The notes beneath the pieces are model-generated. The model saw only the letters and a program-made list of their open reading frames with translations, did not search any database and was not told where the DNA came from. The position numbers and the translations under genes were made by a program. DNA of 64,000 nucleotides from Polymyxa betae (taxonomy: Eukaryota > Endomyxa > Phytomyxea > Plasmodiophorida > Plasmodiophoridae), in contig RBZT01000578.1 in the NCBI GenBank assembly GCA_003693705.1, positions 236,240 through 300,239 of the forward strand, read 5' to 3'. Within the stretch, counting starts at the first letter, position 1; each line of letters starts with the position of its first letter. This document shows positions 36,483-47,974 of the stretch, in pieces.

Positions 36483-38041
36483 TTAAGTTCTCATTGGATT
36501 TGCTCTTGGTTTTATTTGTTTTGGCTTGACCGCTGCTTTTTCTTTATGTTTTATGTCAATGTAACTTGGTTTAGTCTGTTTTTGAGGTTGCTTACTCTTC
36601 CTGAGACCGAGTTCTTTGGACTTAGTCTCTGTCTGTTGTTCTCCACTACCTTCGTGGTCCGATAATTCAATCCCAGACTGCTTCAGCAAAGCGCATAATT
36701 GAGCGGCTCGCCGCAACTGTTTCTGGATCGTTCTGTAGAAATATTAACGGATTCACATAGATCGTTGGTTAAATGTTGTACGTTTGTAAGTCGTTTAGCT
36801 CAAAGCTTTGCTCTAGTAACTGCTTTTCAGTTCGTGTTCTAGCTTCTTGAAGCTGAAGCAGATACTGTTGCTCTTTTTTCGACTTGCTTACACACTCCCT
36901 AACCACAAAGTTAAGATTCTTTCTAGAGCGAATACAGGCATGGTCTCTCACAGCCGTGACTGGTTCAATTCTTCCCGAACCATGCTGAGCTCAGATTGTA
37001 AGACAACTATCTTTTGATTCGAGTTTTGCATGAGCTCGTCATGCCGACTGTCAATATTTCAATGGGCATTCATGTGGTCAGTAAACTTACTAACCGTTTG
37101 ACTTGAGCCAGCTCATTGTCATGCTGTTCGCGAGCGTGAGCATCAGAAAGGGCTCTAGATTGTAATTCTAATGCTAATTTCTGGCTCACCAAGCTAAGCT
37201 CGCTTTCAAGATGAGTATTCCTTGCCAAAGCATTGTCACTAAATGAAAGATGAGAGACAATGACAATTTCAAGCTTGGCCATGTACCGTTCTTTAACAGC
37301 ATCAGATAAGTGTAAATTCTGTATCCCTAAAATCGCCTCGTGACGTTTTGTGAGAGTTTCCACTTCAAATTTATGGTCGCTCTAGAAATCGTCAGCAGAC
37401 TGTTCTTTCGGCAACTGAAAGCTTACTGTGGCGTGCTCAATTTGATGTTCTGATTCGTCCTTTTCTCGCAGCAGCAAATCATGGAGGAACTCAATCTCAC
37501 TCTCTCTATCTGTGACAGTTTTGGATAATTTAGCAACTTCGTCTGGGTATTGCAGTTCAGAGTTTGTCAAAGACTTGATGGTTTCCTTCAATGACGCCAT
37601 CGCTTGTTCTAAAGACTGTATGTAATCGTCTGTTTCCGTTTGAATCATTGCTTCACATTGATTCGCAATGCTGAGCTCAGTTTGCATTGCACTATCAAGT
37701 CGCGTAACTATCCACTTCGACAACTCAGTTTTTGCTTGGTTTCTCTCTTCTTCGGTTTCAGCTAATCTGATTTCTAAGGCCTTGAACTTGCTTGATTCAG
37801 CAGCTAATTGAGCGCTGTATTGTCGCTTTAAGAATTCCAAAGTGACTTCATTGGCTGATTGGATCTTCAATTTCTGTTCACGCAAATCGTTTTCATATTG
37901 CAGCTTCAGATCCCGTAGCTCGCTTTCGTGTTTCAGCTGCAACTCGTTATTTGCATTATCGCGACGTCGAAGCTCTTGTCTAAACCAAAACATCATTTCT
38001 TCTTTGACTAGCTGTGCTTGAGGGGAACCATCTCCAGCCAT
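36483..38041 (-). CDS. coiled-coil protein, function unknown
   Basis: The start at 38041 is MAGDGSPQAQLVKEEMMFWF. A long first exon is almost entirely coiled coil (LRDLKLQYENDLREQKLKIQ). A 46-nt intron beginning GTAAGC after HAT joins SDHKFEVETLTKRHEAILG. At least two more short introns follow near 37250 and 36970-37070. The last exon is Lys/Gln-rich and basic, ending PRANPMRT. No enzymatic domain is seen. It is distinct from the coiled-coil protein at 14313. Confidence 0.65.
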
Positions 38042-38693
38042 GACACCGATGCAACAAAAACCAGCGTTATGGCAACAGCACTCAAGTACTCAGTTCGATC
38101 CATTTTATGAATTCCTACATAGGAGCGGCATGACCTGCTTAGCTCATTTTGCATTAATTTCTTAGAAAAAATGCATATCAAAAGTCGATCTTCCCTTTCC
38201 TGGAAATTACATCATACTGGAATTTTGGCTTTACATAGACCTGCAGGCACGATGATACTGTTTTGGAGTTTTAACGAATCTTTAACTGTAATTTGCATGA
38301 AGTAAAAAGCAGGTCGACAGCAAGGTCAATCTAATGATACAAAAAGGTGAATGATTTTCTGGCTGCGATTTGCAACAAAACTGCGATCATCGTCGTTGGC
38401 GAAACGCCGCTGGCCGCACCTGGATCCCCCTCATCATCTGGCAGTGTGATCAAGTGCCGGTGCGACTGCGATTGACGTGCATTGCTTGCTCTGGGGACCG
38501 AATAGTTGTCGACTGGTCACCGCAAGTCCGGCGACGCTTACTGCTGATGCCCGTTAAGTAGGTGGTATAGTGGAGATTGGCGCCGCGCCGACTCAGGCGC
38601 CAGATTTAAACTTGAACGCAGTTTTGGAGGGTGACGCTCTCTAACACGTCATTTCTCTAAAGCTCTGTCGAATTTAAACATCAGAGTGACAAG
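38042..38693. other. intergenic between divergent genes
   Basis: This is the probable bidirectional promoter region of the coiled-coil gene (-) and DHCR24 (+). A 63-codon frame at 38370-38561 has no recognisable product. Confidence 0.4.
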
Positions 38694-40683
38694 ATGGGTT
38701 TCGTCAGCGAGTTTTTGGAGCGATTGTTCAATACGGCCATGAATCTGACGACGCAGTTGGGTGTCAATGACAAGTTCGTCGAGCTCCTAACCGAGTACCG
38801 AGGATGGATCGTGCTGTTTTTCGTCTTGCCTATAAGCTTCCTCGTTGACACAGTGATCTCTATCAAATGCCGATTCGACGTACTTATAAACGCTTTTTAT
38901 GGCGATTCCCATGACGAGAAAGTTCGATACGTTCAGATGCAAGTTAGGGAATGGAACGAGCACGAAAAAGGAAAATCGCTGATGTGCACTGCGCGAAAGC
39001 CGTTCTTGACGATGTCGACCAGAACCGCCGATTTCAAAAAAAACTGTGCAAAAATCGAAATCTTTCTCGATCAGATTCTCGAGATTGATGAAACGACGAT
39101 GACAATCAGAACTGAGCCGCTGGTGAACATGGGCCAGATGACAAAATGTTTACTCCCGAAAGGGCTGGCGTTAGCTGTTCAAGTTGAGATGGAAGACCTC
39201 ACGATCGGTGGCCTTACAATGGGATTGGGTAAATTGTTGGCTTGAGGAATTCATTCAATTGATGCTTTTCTAGGAATGGAGACGTCTTCTCATCGTCTTG
39301 GTCTGATTCATGAGACTGTCGTAGCCTTTGAAATAGTGCTCTCGTCAGGCGAATTGATCAAAGTAACCCGTGATAACGAGCATCAAGAGTTGTTCAAAGT
39401 CCTTCCGTTCTCGCAAGGGTCTTTAGGCTTCCTTGTCGCGGTCACCCTAGAGATTGTTCACATCAAGCCATATGTTCGTGTCGAATATATTCCATGCCAT
39501 TCCATGCTGGGATATATCGAAGGAGTATTGAATTATTCTCCAGATCTGAGTCCCACAACTGATTTCAAATCAGATGAAAGAGCTTTCGTCATCCAAAAAA
39601 ACTCCTTTCTTCTTGGAAGCGACTGTTTATAGCAAAGATACAGCCGTCATTCAATGTGGCGAATTTTTTGATGTGGTGAAACGTGAAGACAAAAACAAAA
39701 TCAATAAGATCAACTTATGGTCATCCAAATTTGCAGTTTATCATTTGCCGAAAGATCTCATCGTTGCTGCAGGTATAAACCGTGGTACTACAAGCACGTT
39801 GAACGGGCTCTAAGCGATTTGGGACAGTTTCACGAATACATCCCTACAAGCCATTACTATCACAGATGTAACGATCGTGTTGCTGTTTGTTTTTGTTGTT
39901 TATCTACTTGTTTTCAGATACACGATCCATATTCTGGGAACTGGAAGATATGATCCCGTTTGGTAATCATCCATTATACCGATTTTTTTTCGGATGGCTT
40001 GGTGCTCCTAAAGTGAGATGTTCTCGGATTGAATGCTGAATGTCATTCAGCGGTTTTAGGTCTCGCTTCTGAAGGCATCAATGACACCAGCCATTCGTCA
40101 AGAGGTGCTTTATAAGCATGTGGTGCAAGATATTATCATTCCCATCAAACATATGGAGGAAGGAATGGAACTCTTCCATAAAGAATTCTGTATTTATCCC
40201 ATACTTGGTAAACTTTTTATGGGAGGCCTGTGCGCTAACTGACATGGATTTAAGTGTTTCCCATTCGAATCTACAAAAATGATGGAGGCTTCTTACGCAC
40301 CCCCAAGAATTTTCAAAAAGGTCAGGACCATGAAATGTTCGTTGACCTTGGGGCATACGGTGTGCCGTTAAAAGTAAAAGAGAAAAAGGTACGTTTGCGT
40401 TTCTGATCTGATGCCTGCAAAATCTCACCATACGAGACAGAAATGGGATGCGATTAGCTCTCTCCGGAAAATGGAAGCATTTACTCGTAAAGTTGGTGGA
40501 TATCAGTGCTTATACGCCGACACGCTGATGACTCGGGAGGAATTTCGTCAAATGTTCGATCATACCCTCTATGACCAGATGCGAGAGAAATACCAGGCTG
40601 TTGGTGCATTCCCCGAACTGTACGACAAGATTGTACCTGAACGTCATTTGTTCGAGTCCAAAAAATCTAAGTTGATTCCGTGA
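38694..40683 (+). CDS. DHCR24: delta(24)-sterol reductase (DHCR24 / DWF1 family)
   Basis: This FAD-dependent, NADPH-using ER membrane enzyme reduces the C24 double bond of sterol side chains. It has eight exons. The first is 38694..39228, with introns of 45, 49, 52, 48, 47 and about 48-52 nt. An N-terminal membrane helix lies around WIVLFFVLPISFLVDTVIS. The FAD domain includes KPFLTMSTRT, TIRTEPLVNMGQMT and LTIGGLTMGLGMETSSH across the first intron. The C-terminal part keeps KPWYYKHVE, SHYYHRYTRSIFWELEDMIP, DLGAYGVP and YADTLMTREEF, all as in DHCR24. The length is full and no key motif is missing. It implies that the organism makes or modifies C24-saturated sterols. Confidence 0.95.
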
Positions 40684-40854
40684 CTGCGACATCTATAGTG
40701 TAGTTCAATGGATAAACAAAGCCAGTTTCCAGCTGTGTTGACGTAACTTGTGGTTTTCCGATACCTGATTCTAAATGAGTCATGCCCGCCGTTTCTTTTG
40801 AAGAGGAGAGAGGAGCGCATAATGGCTCATAGTTAGTTTATCAGTTCCTAACTT

Positions 40855-41355
40855 ATGTCCAACTCGGGGAATACGTTCCTTGATATTGCTCAAGCTATCC
40901 GAAAGCACATTGAGCTCAACCTCGGGAATTTGAAAGAGATAAACAATGAGATAAATTCCAACGAGAGGCACATGGAGTGGGTCCTTCCTAGCAAAGAATA
41001 CCGAGACGTTTTTATTCGCTTTCTTGACGAGCCTCCTTTAGAACATTCTCTGGTTGTCATTGTACAATCCAGATTTCGTGTTCCTCCAGCTCAATTCCGA
41101 AATATCGCGGTCCTCATCAATATTTTAAACATGAATTGTGATTATGGATCTTTTCGGCTGAACTATAAAACTGGTCTGGTCTCATTCGTGGCTTCTGGAT
41201 TCCACAAAGGATGCGACACAAAAGCAATGGCAGTTCGCTTTATCAAGTAAGTGAAATTACCGCTAACGGTTGTTCTCTGCTAAAACATGGCCAGGGAGGC
41301 TGATTGCAACTTGAACAAAATTGTTGACATTTGTGTTTTAAGCTCCCAAAGTTGA
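40855..41355 (+). CDS. second YbjN-like protein, function unknown
   Basis: The model is join(40855..41246, 41295..41355), 150 aa, with a 48-nt intron. The N-terminal 45 residues are helical (FLDIAQAIRKHIELNLGNL). The rest fits a YbjN/CesT-type alpha-beta fold: SLVVIVQSRFRVPPAQFRN, a helix ending LINILNMNCDYGSFRLNY, and a strand TGLVSFVASGF. The 'N...YGSFRLN' element parallels the 'N...VGYFALE' element of the gene at 18504. An upstream first exon could exist. Function is unknown. Confidence 0.55.
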
Positions 41356-41484
41356 ATTCTTCCAGTTATCAATAAAGGATACTTAAAATGTGCTGTAGAA
41401 TAAAAAACTAAGATTGAAAATGTCTACGTTATTAGATTCCGTAGAAACGAAATCCAATCCTATAGAAGCACTGAGAGAACAAAT

Positions 41485-44400
41485 TTATACATTTGTATTA
41501 TATTCAGATAAATAAGATAACCTGAGAAGAGTTGACGATGTGGAACATGATGACAACGCAGCTCGAAGGGCGATGGGTGCAGCACGTGAGCGCTGCATTG
41601 CAACCAGAACTTGACAAGCATATTGGGATAAGGGGTGGTTTCGGAAGAAATAGTCAGCATGCCGGGCGAAGCCACAATTCAGAGAATCTATACCGACACC
41701 AGAGCTTGCACAAACTGCCAAAATCTCTAACACCGTACAAGGGAATCTCAATTCGAGCTGATCGCAAGTAGAGATACGAATTAGGGCGTCAACAAGAACA
41801 TCAGATGTACGATCCGAGATGACCCGGATTACGTTAAGTAGTTCCTCCAGATTGACAAAATTTTTAGCGTCTAGCATTTCGCATAGACAGCGTACGAGAG
41901 CGGAATCATCCAGAACAGTGACGACAACCTTGGCAGCTTTCCAGAACACAGGAAGCAGTAAAGATGTGGATGACGATATGAGGACAACCATGTCTTCAGC
42001 AAATTCTCGTACGAATTCCTCTCGATCGACCAGCAATTCAGGAAGAATATCAATCAGCTCACATGCAGAATCATCGTGCAATAGAAACGCGATAGCAGAG
42101 CTATCGTACTGGACCAACCTTCGGTTGGAGCGAAATTCGTCAAGCCAGTTTCGCTTGTGCATAGAAGGTCCTAGAGTATCCAAAATGAGCTGCTCAGACT
42201 GTGGATTGACTTCAGCCCGTTGGAGAAGCCAGTCAACAGGTTTTGAATTTAAGTTATACAGAGCTCCCACATGGTTATATGATCGGTTACCAACTATGAT
42301 TAGGACTGCCGGAAGTTGAGATAGGTCCGGATCACTACATTTCATTGCATTAATAAGGGCAGAAAAAGATGGCTGGACATCGCCATAGAGCCCAAAAACA
42401 GAAAGTAAACCGTCCCATAACGTCTTCATAATGCGACAGTACCCGTCTGGATAGCGTATCAGCTGATATGCAAGTCCAGAAGCTAGACAAGCCAAACTTG
42501 TCGGAGCAGTTAGACATGAAATCAGACGAACGAAATGTTTAGGCGCAGCCGAAAGCAACGTCGCGATAACGCGAGCACATTTCAACCCGAAGATTTGCGC
42601 TGACCATTCCCAGCAGCACTCCACATCCAAATACGAACTGATCAGTGACGATAAAGAGCTCGGTGCAAACTCAGCGTAATGCAGCAGCACTTTGTCATCA
42701 AGCGACTCCAGCACCATAAACGCATCGCCACATATTTTAGCACAGTTATAAAGCGCTTGACAAGCATCAGCAATTGGTAAGGTATCAAAGGTGAGAGAGG
42801 TCATCTGGATCACATCGTCAATCTCGCCAATCTCCGTATCCATCGTATGGTTTATGGCAATCTTTTGAAGGAAGAAATCAAGCCAGATATCGGTAACCTC
42901 GTGGGTCTTTTGTCGTTCGATCTTTGCAAAAGCCATAAGAACCTGCCTCCAAAACGAAGACGGCAACAGTGATACAAATTTTTCATTGCCAGTTGCAATA
43001 AAATCTATCAGCTCACTGCAGTAGTCGCGTAATACAGAGAAAGATGATGAGGCAATCAACCCGGCAATCAGAACAGTGGGCAGCTTCACATTTTGTAGCT
43101 TCAACGTTAGAGAGCGAGGGCAAGAGGAAATCACCGATCGAAGCTGCTCAATCTGATGCAGAAATGTACTCCTTACAGACCATGGCAACAGCGAAAATTC
43201 AGGCTCTGCACCCAGTTGATCGAGACAGTGAATAAACTCGCTCAAATGATCACGGTCAAATATTTGCTGGAACTTTGGATCTGTCTTTAACAGCGATACC
43301 CACTGAGGAATCCGAGCAGCCAACATTCGGCAAACTTCCAAATAGGAATCAGACTGGAAACCAGCAATGAAAGAGCGTAGCGATAATATTGCACTAACCA
43401 GCGTCAAAGAGCATGAACAGCAAGCAAATGGGTTCTCCTTGAGTATATCAGCGCATGGCGAACTCCGTCGAATGCTTCCATGAACAATGAAATAGCGGAT
43501 GGCTTCAGTAGCAGCCGAAGCTGATCGGTCCAGCTCTTGCATTATCATCGGGTCGCTGCATAAAGCAGTGGCAATGACAGGCCAATATCCTTGGTTGATT
43601 AGCTTAAGTATATCGCTCCGTTCGACAAAAATTGCTTCTGATGACAGCTCGTCAAAACTAATTGGAACCCCATTATCCACGATGGCACAGAGGGCTAGAT
43701 CGATGGCGGCAATATATGTAGGACACGAAGCGAACTTTCGTATTACATTGCTCAGAAAGACGCGTTGATCTTGCCATCGCCGAACCATCCGGAGAACAAT
43801 TTGATACAGTATTTCTTGCACGGGGCCAAAAAAGTTCATTGCATCAGACTGATGAGGGATTTCAAAGTCGTCACATGTAATTAAGGTATAAATGCAATCG
43901 ATTTCGTCAGCTGTAACTTTTGTGTCTTCGTTCGATATTTCAATCAATCCTCGGATGATATCAATACTTCCTTTGACAGGATGTGTGGCAACATCGCCTT
44001 TTGAATAAACAAACGGGCCCAGAGAGATTTCTTGATAAAAGAGAAGGTATTCACAAAGTGATCTGATCAGAGTCGGTCTATCTAATGCATGCAGAACGCC
44101 AATTGCATATCCGATATCCTCCAGGCTGATGCACTTAATCCATCTGGCTTTTATCCAGTCAAATGCAGCACTAGAAATCATATAGGTCGCTGCTGGAAGA
44201 AACTGGTATCGGGGATGTGAAGCCTCAGCAAACAACGAGGCATACTGAATAAGAAGTTCTTGAACGTCAACAGTTTTTGAATCCCGGAGGCAAAAAAGAA
44301 TGTCGTTGGCTGCGAATTTTGCCTCAATAGAAAGCAAACACGAAGCGAACTTATGAAAGGCACCCAAAGCATCGTAACCTGCTACAGGCAAAGTCGAAAA

Positions 44401-44571
44401 TCGATGTAGAGGTTCCAAGACGGCAACCTTTGTCTCAACGACAAGGTCGCAGATCGCTTGGACAGCAGACGAGTCAAAATGAGAACGACGTAGAGTGGCC
44501 ATCACCTGAAGTTGGGCCTCGCTGGGCCATGACTCCCATTGAATGGCTCCATCATTTGTCTGTACTGTCAT
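41485..44571 (-). CDS. large helical-repeat (HEAT/ARM-like) protein, function unknown
   Basis: This is an essentially intronless frame of about 1,028 aa. The ATG at 44571 (MTVQTNDGAIQWES) is preferred to a GTG further upstream. The protein is helical throughout, with amphipathic repeats and many aromatic and Leu residues (for example SSFWRQVLMAFAKIERQKT and HFVRLISCLTAPTSLACLAS), as in HEAT/ARM solenoids such as karyopherin-beta proteins. I cannot identify a specific family. A single exon this long is striking beside the intron-rich VPS13 gene. The last 15 codons are less certain, because a GT site lies just before the stop region. Confidence 0.7.
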   Translation of the reverse strand: MTVQTNDGAIQWESWPSEAQLQVMATLRRSHFDSSAVQAICDLVVETKVAVLEPLHRFSTLPVAGYDALGAFHKFASCLLSIEAKFAANDILFCLRDSKTVDVQELLIQYASLFAEASHPRYQFLPAATYMISSAAFDWIKARWIKCISLEDIGYAIGVLHALDRPTLIRSLCEYLLFYQEISLGPFVYSKGDVATHPVKGSIDIIRGLIEISNEDTKVTADEIDCIYTLITCDDFEIPHQSDAMNFFGPVQEILYQIVLRMVRRWQDQRVFLSNVIRKFASCPTYIAAIDLALCAIVDNGVPISFDELSSEAIFVERSDILKLINQGYWPVIATALCSDPMIMQELDRSASAATEAIRYFIVHGSIRRSSPCADILKENPFACCSCSLTLVSAILSLRSFIAGFQSDSYLEVCRMLAARIPQWVSLLKTDPKFQQIFDRDHLSEFIHCLDQLGAEPEFSLLPWSVRSTFLHQIEQLRSVISSCPRSLTLKLQNVKLPTVLIAGLIASSSFSVLRDYCSELIDFIATGNEKFVSLLPSSFWRQVLMAFAKIERQKTHEVTDIWLDFFLQKIAINHTMDTEIGEIDDVIQMTSLTFDTLPIADACQALYNCAKICGDAFMVLESLDDKVLLHYAEFAPSSLSSLISSYLDVECCWEWSAQIFGLKCARVIATLLSAAPKHFVRLISCLTAPTSLACLASGLAYQLIRYPDGYCRIMKTLWDGLLSVFGLYGDVQPSFSALINAMKCSDPDLSQLPAVLIIVGNRSYNHVGALYNLNSKPVDWLLQRAEVNPQSEQLILDTLGPSMHKRNWLDEFRSNRRLVQYDSSAIAFLLHDDSACELIDILPELLVDREEFVREFAEDMVVLISSSTSLLLPVFWKAAKVVVTVLDDSALVRCLCEMLDAKNFVNLEELLNVIRVISDRTSDVLVDALIRISTCDQLELRFPCTVLEILAVCASSGVGIDSLNCGFARHADYFFRNHPLSQYACQVLVAMQRSRAAPIALRAALSSCSTSSTLLRLSYLSEYNTNV

Positions 44572-44749
44572 GAGTACATGGAGCGGCCCTGTCACCCAAG
44601 CCTCAAGCTAAAGCGGCCCTCTGCAAAGGTTCTCGCCTCGGAGCCAAACTAACGGAAACAGCGCAGCTTGTATTGTTAATCAGAAGAATCTGCCATGATT
44701 CGATTCATAGATGTCTAGGTTGAGGGTGTTACAAATCTAGGGTCTTTCG

Positions 44750-45759
44750 CTAGTGTTTGATTTTCCTGGAGGACGATGATAACGTTTGTAGTAAGACTTC
44801 GGCATGACGAGGCGATCCGGCATCAACCAAATGCTGGACCCAATCAGCGACTTTTTCTCCTTGCCATCTATCTCTGTTCTGGATTAGCGCATTGACAGCT
44901 TCATCAAAGAAGCGAGCTGTCAAAAGTGTGTTGACATAGGTGACCAGGAAATCGTTACCAGAATGGGGGTATACAATGACGCCACCTTCGAAATACCATT
45001 TGGCTAAATGTACAGCTTCTGTGAAACGAGAACTTTCAAGCAGAATTTCAAGACGAGCTTGAGCAACATCGAACATTTCGCGATTACATTGCTTCAGATC
45101 TTCGCTTTGTCTGGTTCCTTGCATTATGTCCGTCAGGAACTTCGAAGGCCATGGATTCAAGAATAATGATGGCAGAGCTTGAAGCAAGGGCATGCTGTCA
45201 TACTGAGAAACCCTTTTGCAATAAAAGATAATTATCTGTTGCAAGCTTGAGCGCCGAGTTGCAGGGATGACTGCCAAGTCGGTTCGAAGAATTGCGTTTA
45301 GAAGCCTCTCAGTAAGCAGCATAGAGAACTGAGTCCGCTCGCTAAATGAATTGTTGAGATTGGCAATCCCATAAGCGAATGACCTGGAGAGGGTTACCAA
45401 GATGCATATGCCCTGTTTGGGAGGATTAAAAATGCACATTCGCTTTAACCTCGAGAATCTTTACCTTGGCTAAGCCATGTGCAACAAATTTATCTGCTTT
45501 CACTAATAAAGCTTTCAACAATGCTAAGCATTGGCTTGTGCCGAAATTGCTCCCTCTGATGCCATGAAATGATCAATTTTGGAAACTGTTGAATATCAAG
45601 AAGTCCTTACGGTCTGTCGTTCACTCTGGTCAACAACATATTTGCTTCACGAGAAATAGCTTGAAATAGTGGATCTAAATCTTCTGTTTCGGGTTTTTGA
45701 GCGTTTGATTTCGATCTCAATTGCTCAAGGTCGTCATGGGCTTGGTAGCGTTGCGGCAT
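44750..45759 (-). CDS. helical protein, function unknown
   Basis: Three exons join in frame. The first starts at 45759 (MPQRYQAHDDLEQLRSKS). A second short exon reads SNFGTSQCLALLKALLVKAD. The main exon, from about 45421 down to 44750, includes RLEILLESSRFTEAVHLAKW and TARFFDEAVNALIQNRDRW, then an end rich in Ser (SSSSRKIKH). The helical pairs recall TPR-like repeats. No family is recognised. The ATG is the first in this frame that fits, but an upstream exon is possible, since the frame stays open before it. Confidence 0.6.
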
Positions 45760-45952
45760 CAGAACGTTACCTGCAATTGCAGTCGTGCATCCTAAATGAG
45801 CAGGAAGAGATAGTCTGCGGTCTACGGCCCCAGAAGGGGCAGGGTTTGAAGGTGCTTTTGCTGGCTGATGGTGCCGAGCTTTGATGACATGTAGATTTAA
45901 AGGACCTCTTTGCTGAGCCTGTCTATATGCTTAGTATCGGTTTGCAAGCCTG

Positions 45953-46588
45953 TTAATGTTTTACAGTTGGGGGCCTCTTGAGTGAGTGCTTCCCATTCGC
46001 TCTTTTCGAAGCTTTGGCGAGATTATCCCTGGCAGTCTTCGCTCTTCTGTTGTTAAACCAGGTTCGAACCTTCTGTGAGCATTGTTGATTTCATGTCTTG
46101 AAACCGTCAGCCAAATCAACCACTGACATGAATGCTAATCTGAAGTTCAGCAGCGATCTGCTCCATGACGGTCCTTGAGGGATAAGGCGTAGAGGCATAT
46201 ATTTCCTCGAGAGTGGATAGTTCTTCATATGATTCTTGGCAGTCTTGAGCGACCACTCCCCCGGAAACTCTTACCTCAAGCATGTGGGCCAGCGATCCGA
46301 AATCGGGTATGGCTAGTCAGACACCTCTCTGAGACTTATCTGTGAGAAATGGGGCTGACAATGGAGGTCTAAGTGCGTCGCCAACTTAAAACACCATGCC
46401 AGATCAGGATCTTTACAGGCGACAGTCAGCAGCCGATGACGTAACAGCACGATTTTGTGGGGTGGTGCCGCCCCACAATTCCGACAGAGACAAGAGTGAT
46501 TGGGGTGACCCCACACCACGAACCTCAAGTCAGATCCCGGGTTAGGTTGTACTAAGACCGAAATAAGCAGTGAACGCAAAGAGGCCAT
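45953..46588 (-). CDS. homeodomain protein
   Basis: The product is a putative DNA-binding transcription factor. Three exons keep frame: the start at 46588 (MASLRSLLISVLVQPNPGSD), a 47-nt intron joining HLDLH to SIPDFGSLAHMLE, and a 55-nt intron joining ELQISIH to KVRTWFNNRRAKTARDN. The homeodomain has helix 1 around STLEEIYASTPYPSRTVMEQ, helix 2 IAAELQI and recognition helix 3 with the invariant WFxNRR. Its N-terminal arm is short and lacks the usual basic cluster. The N-terminal region has four Cys/His-like residues (NHSCLCRNCGAAPPH) of unknown meaning. The C-terminus is basic, ending RPPTVKH. Class is unassigned. Confidence 0.75.
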
Positions 46589-46735
46589 GATGCCTTCCTT
46601 GTCAGATTGATATCAATCGCCTGCTATCGTCCTATTTGTTGTTAGCAAGGAGCCCCCGATCTGGAGGTGGGCATCTCCGTCACATTCTCAATATAATATG
46701 ACATTAACAACACCAATAACATCCAGATAGAATAT

Positions 46736-47290
46736 TCAATTTCTAATCCCAAAGATAGTTCCTTGCCACTTGGAGAGGACCAGCTCTGCGAGCATGTTCC
46801 ATTTTTCGATTATCTTGAACAAAATTTCGCTTGCCAAATTGGTTGGAACGCAAAGGGTCAGCAATCCTTGTTTTAAGATGTTTCGCTGGTTGTTTCTATC
46901 TTGCAAAACCTGATGGAAAACTTTGAGTGATTGAAACCGTATCGATTGTTTATTGAGCAGTCACTACGAGCTCTAAACGCCTTATTGTTCAGCTAACCGC
47001 TTGCTGTGGTCACTGTAGCCATGAATCCTGCCCTGTGGCTTTCTATTTCTCTGTATATATGAATATGTTGGCACTAAAACATAACTCAAGTCGATTCCAC
47101 TAGGCAAAACGGCCGAAGCAAATTTTCCTGCATTTTGAAACAACGGAATGCTTCTCCACGACCAGTTTAATCAGCCAGTATTATTCACTTCGGTCTCACA
47201 GCCAGCAACATAAGAAGCATTCCCCAGCTTCTATACTGGAATGTGGAAGCTGCAAAGTAGAATAGATGAACAGGGATTCTATAATTTAGT
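46736..47290 (-). CDS. possible small gene, exon structure unresolved
   Basis: The frame from a CAG acceptor near 46910 to a stop at about 46736 reads convincingly as protein (NILKQGLLTLCVPTNLASEI, then IEKWNMLAELVLSKWQG). Upstream, a 62-codon open stretch without ATG (GKFASAVLPSGIDLSYVLVP) also looks coding. I could not join the two with standard splice sites. This may be a short gene, the end of a gene with more exons, or a decaying gene. Confidence 0.3.
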
Positions 47291-47303
47291 TAACAGAGCA
47301 TAA

Positions 47304-47974
47304 TTACTGTAAAAGATTATCCAGTCGCTGTTGCAGGTGGTCCTTTTCTGGCTCGGCAATGGTTTCAGCGGTTGATTTAGGAACATCTGGCAGAGTCAGT
47401 ATTTCAGATTCAAGCGAAATTTCTTCCATTAGCTTTTGAACATCGTTATTAATTGATGCTTCCGGAATTGCGACTTTGCTAGACTCGAAAATTCCAGTCT
47501 GAGCCTCCAGTTGATCAAGAGCTGCACTCAACGATCCCACCGCTTGCAATCTAAGTGCATCCTGAATTTTCGAAGAGACAGTTGCAAAACTCTTCATGAA
47601 CTGATATGCATAGATTAACGAGGATATATATAAACTGCCAGGCAACGAACCTGATCTTGCAAAGCGGCAGACTTCAATCTTGAAGCAGTGACATCTAATT
47701 TTGCAGCCATCTTTAAACAGTGAATGCTTTGCTTTTGTTCTCTAATGACATTTTCGGCATGGATCTGTGCAAAGTCGTTTTGTCCCTTGGCTAGCGCCTA
47801 ATTGACTATCAATTTTATTTCAAAAAAGAAAGAGCGAATTGGAACCTTTTTGACTTTGATTCTTGCTTTGGCCGCTTCTTTCTCGCAGCGAGCAGCGTCT
47901 CTTTCGAACGATTTGCTAGCGAATTTAAGATCGATGATCTGATCCTCAATAGGCTTTCCGCCATAATTGCCCAT
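47304..47974 (-). CDS. CHMP1: ESCRT-III subunit CHMP1 (Vps46/Did2)
   Basis: The product acts in multivesicular-body sorting and cytokinetic abscission and recruits Vps4. The model is complement(47304..47600, 47651..47797, 47846..47974), 190 aa, with introns of 50 and 48 nt. The first exon carries the Snf7-fold start (EDQIIDLKFASKSFERDAAR). The middle exon has AKGQNDFAQIHAENVIREQK and DVTASRLKSAALQDQ. The last exon ends with an acidic stretch and a MIM1-like C-terminal helix (DHLQQRLDNLLQ). Length matches the family (about 196 aa). The ATG at 47974 is preferred to in-frame codons upstream. Confidence 0.92.
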
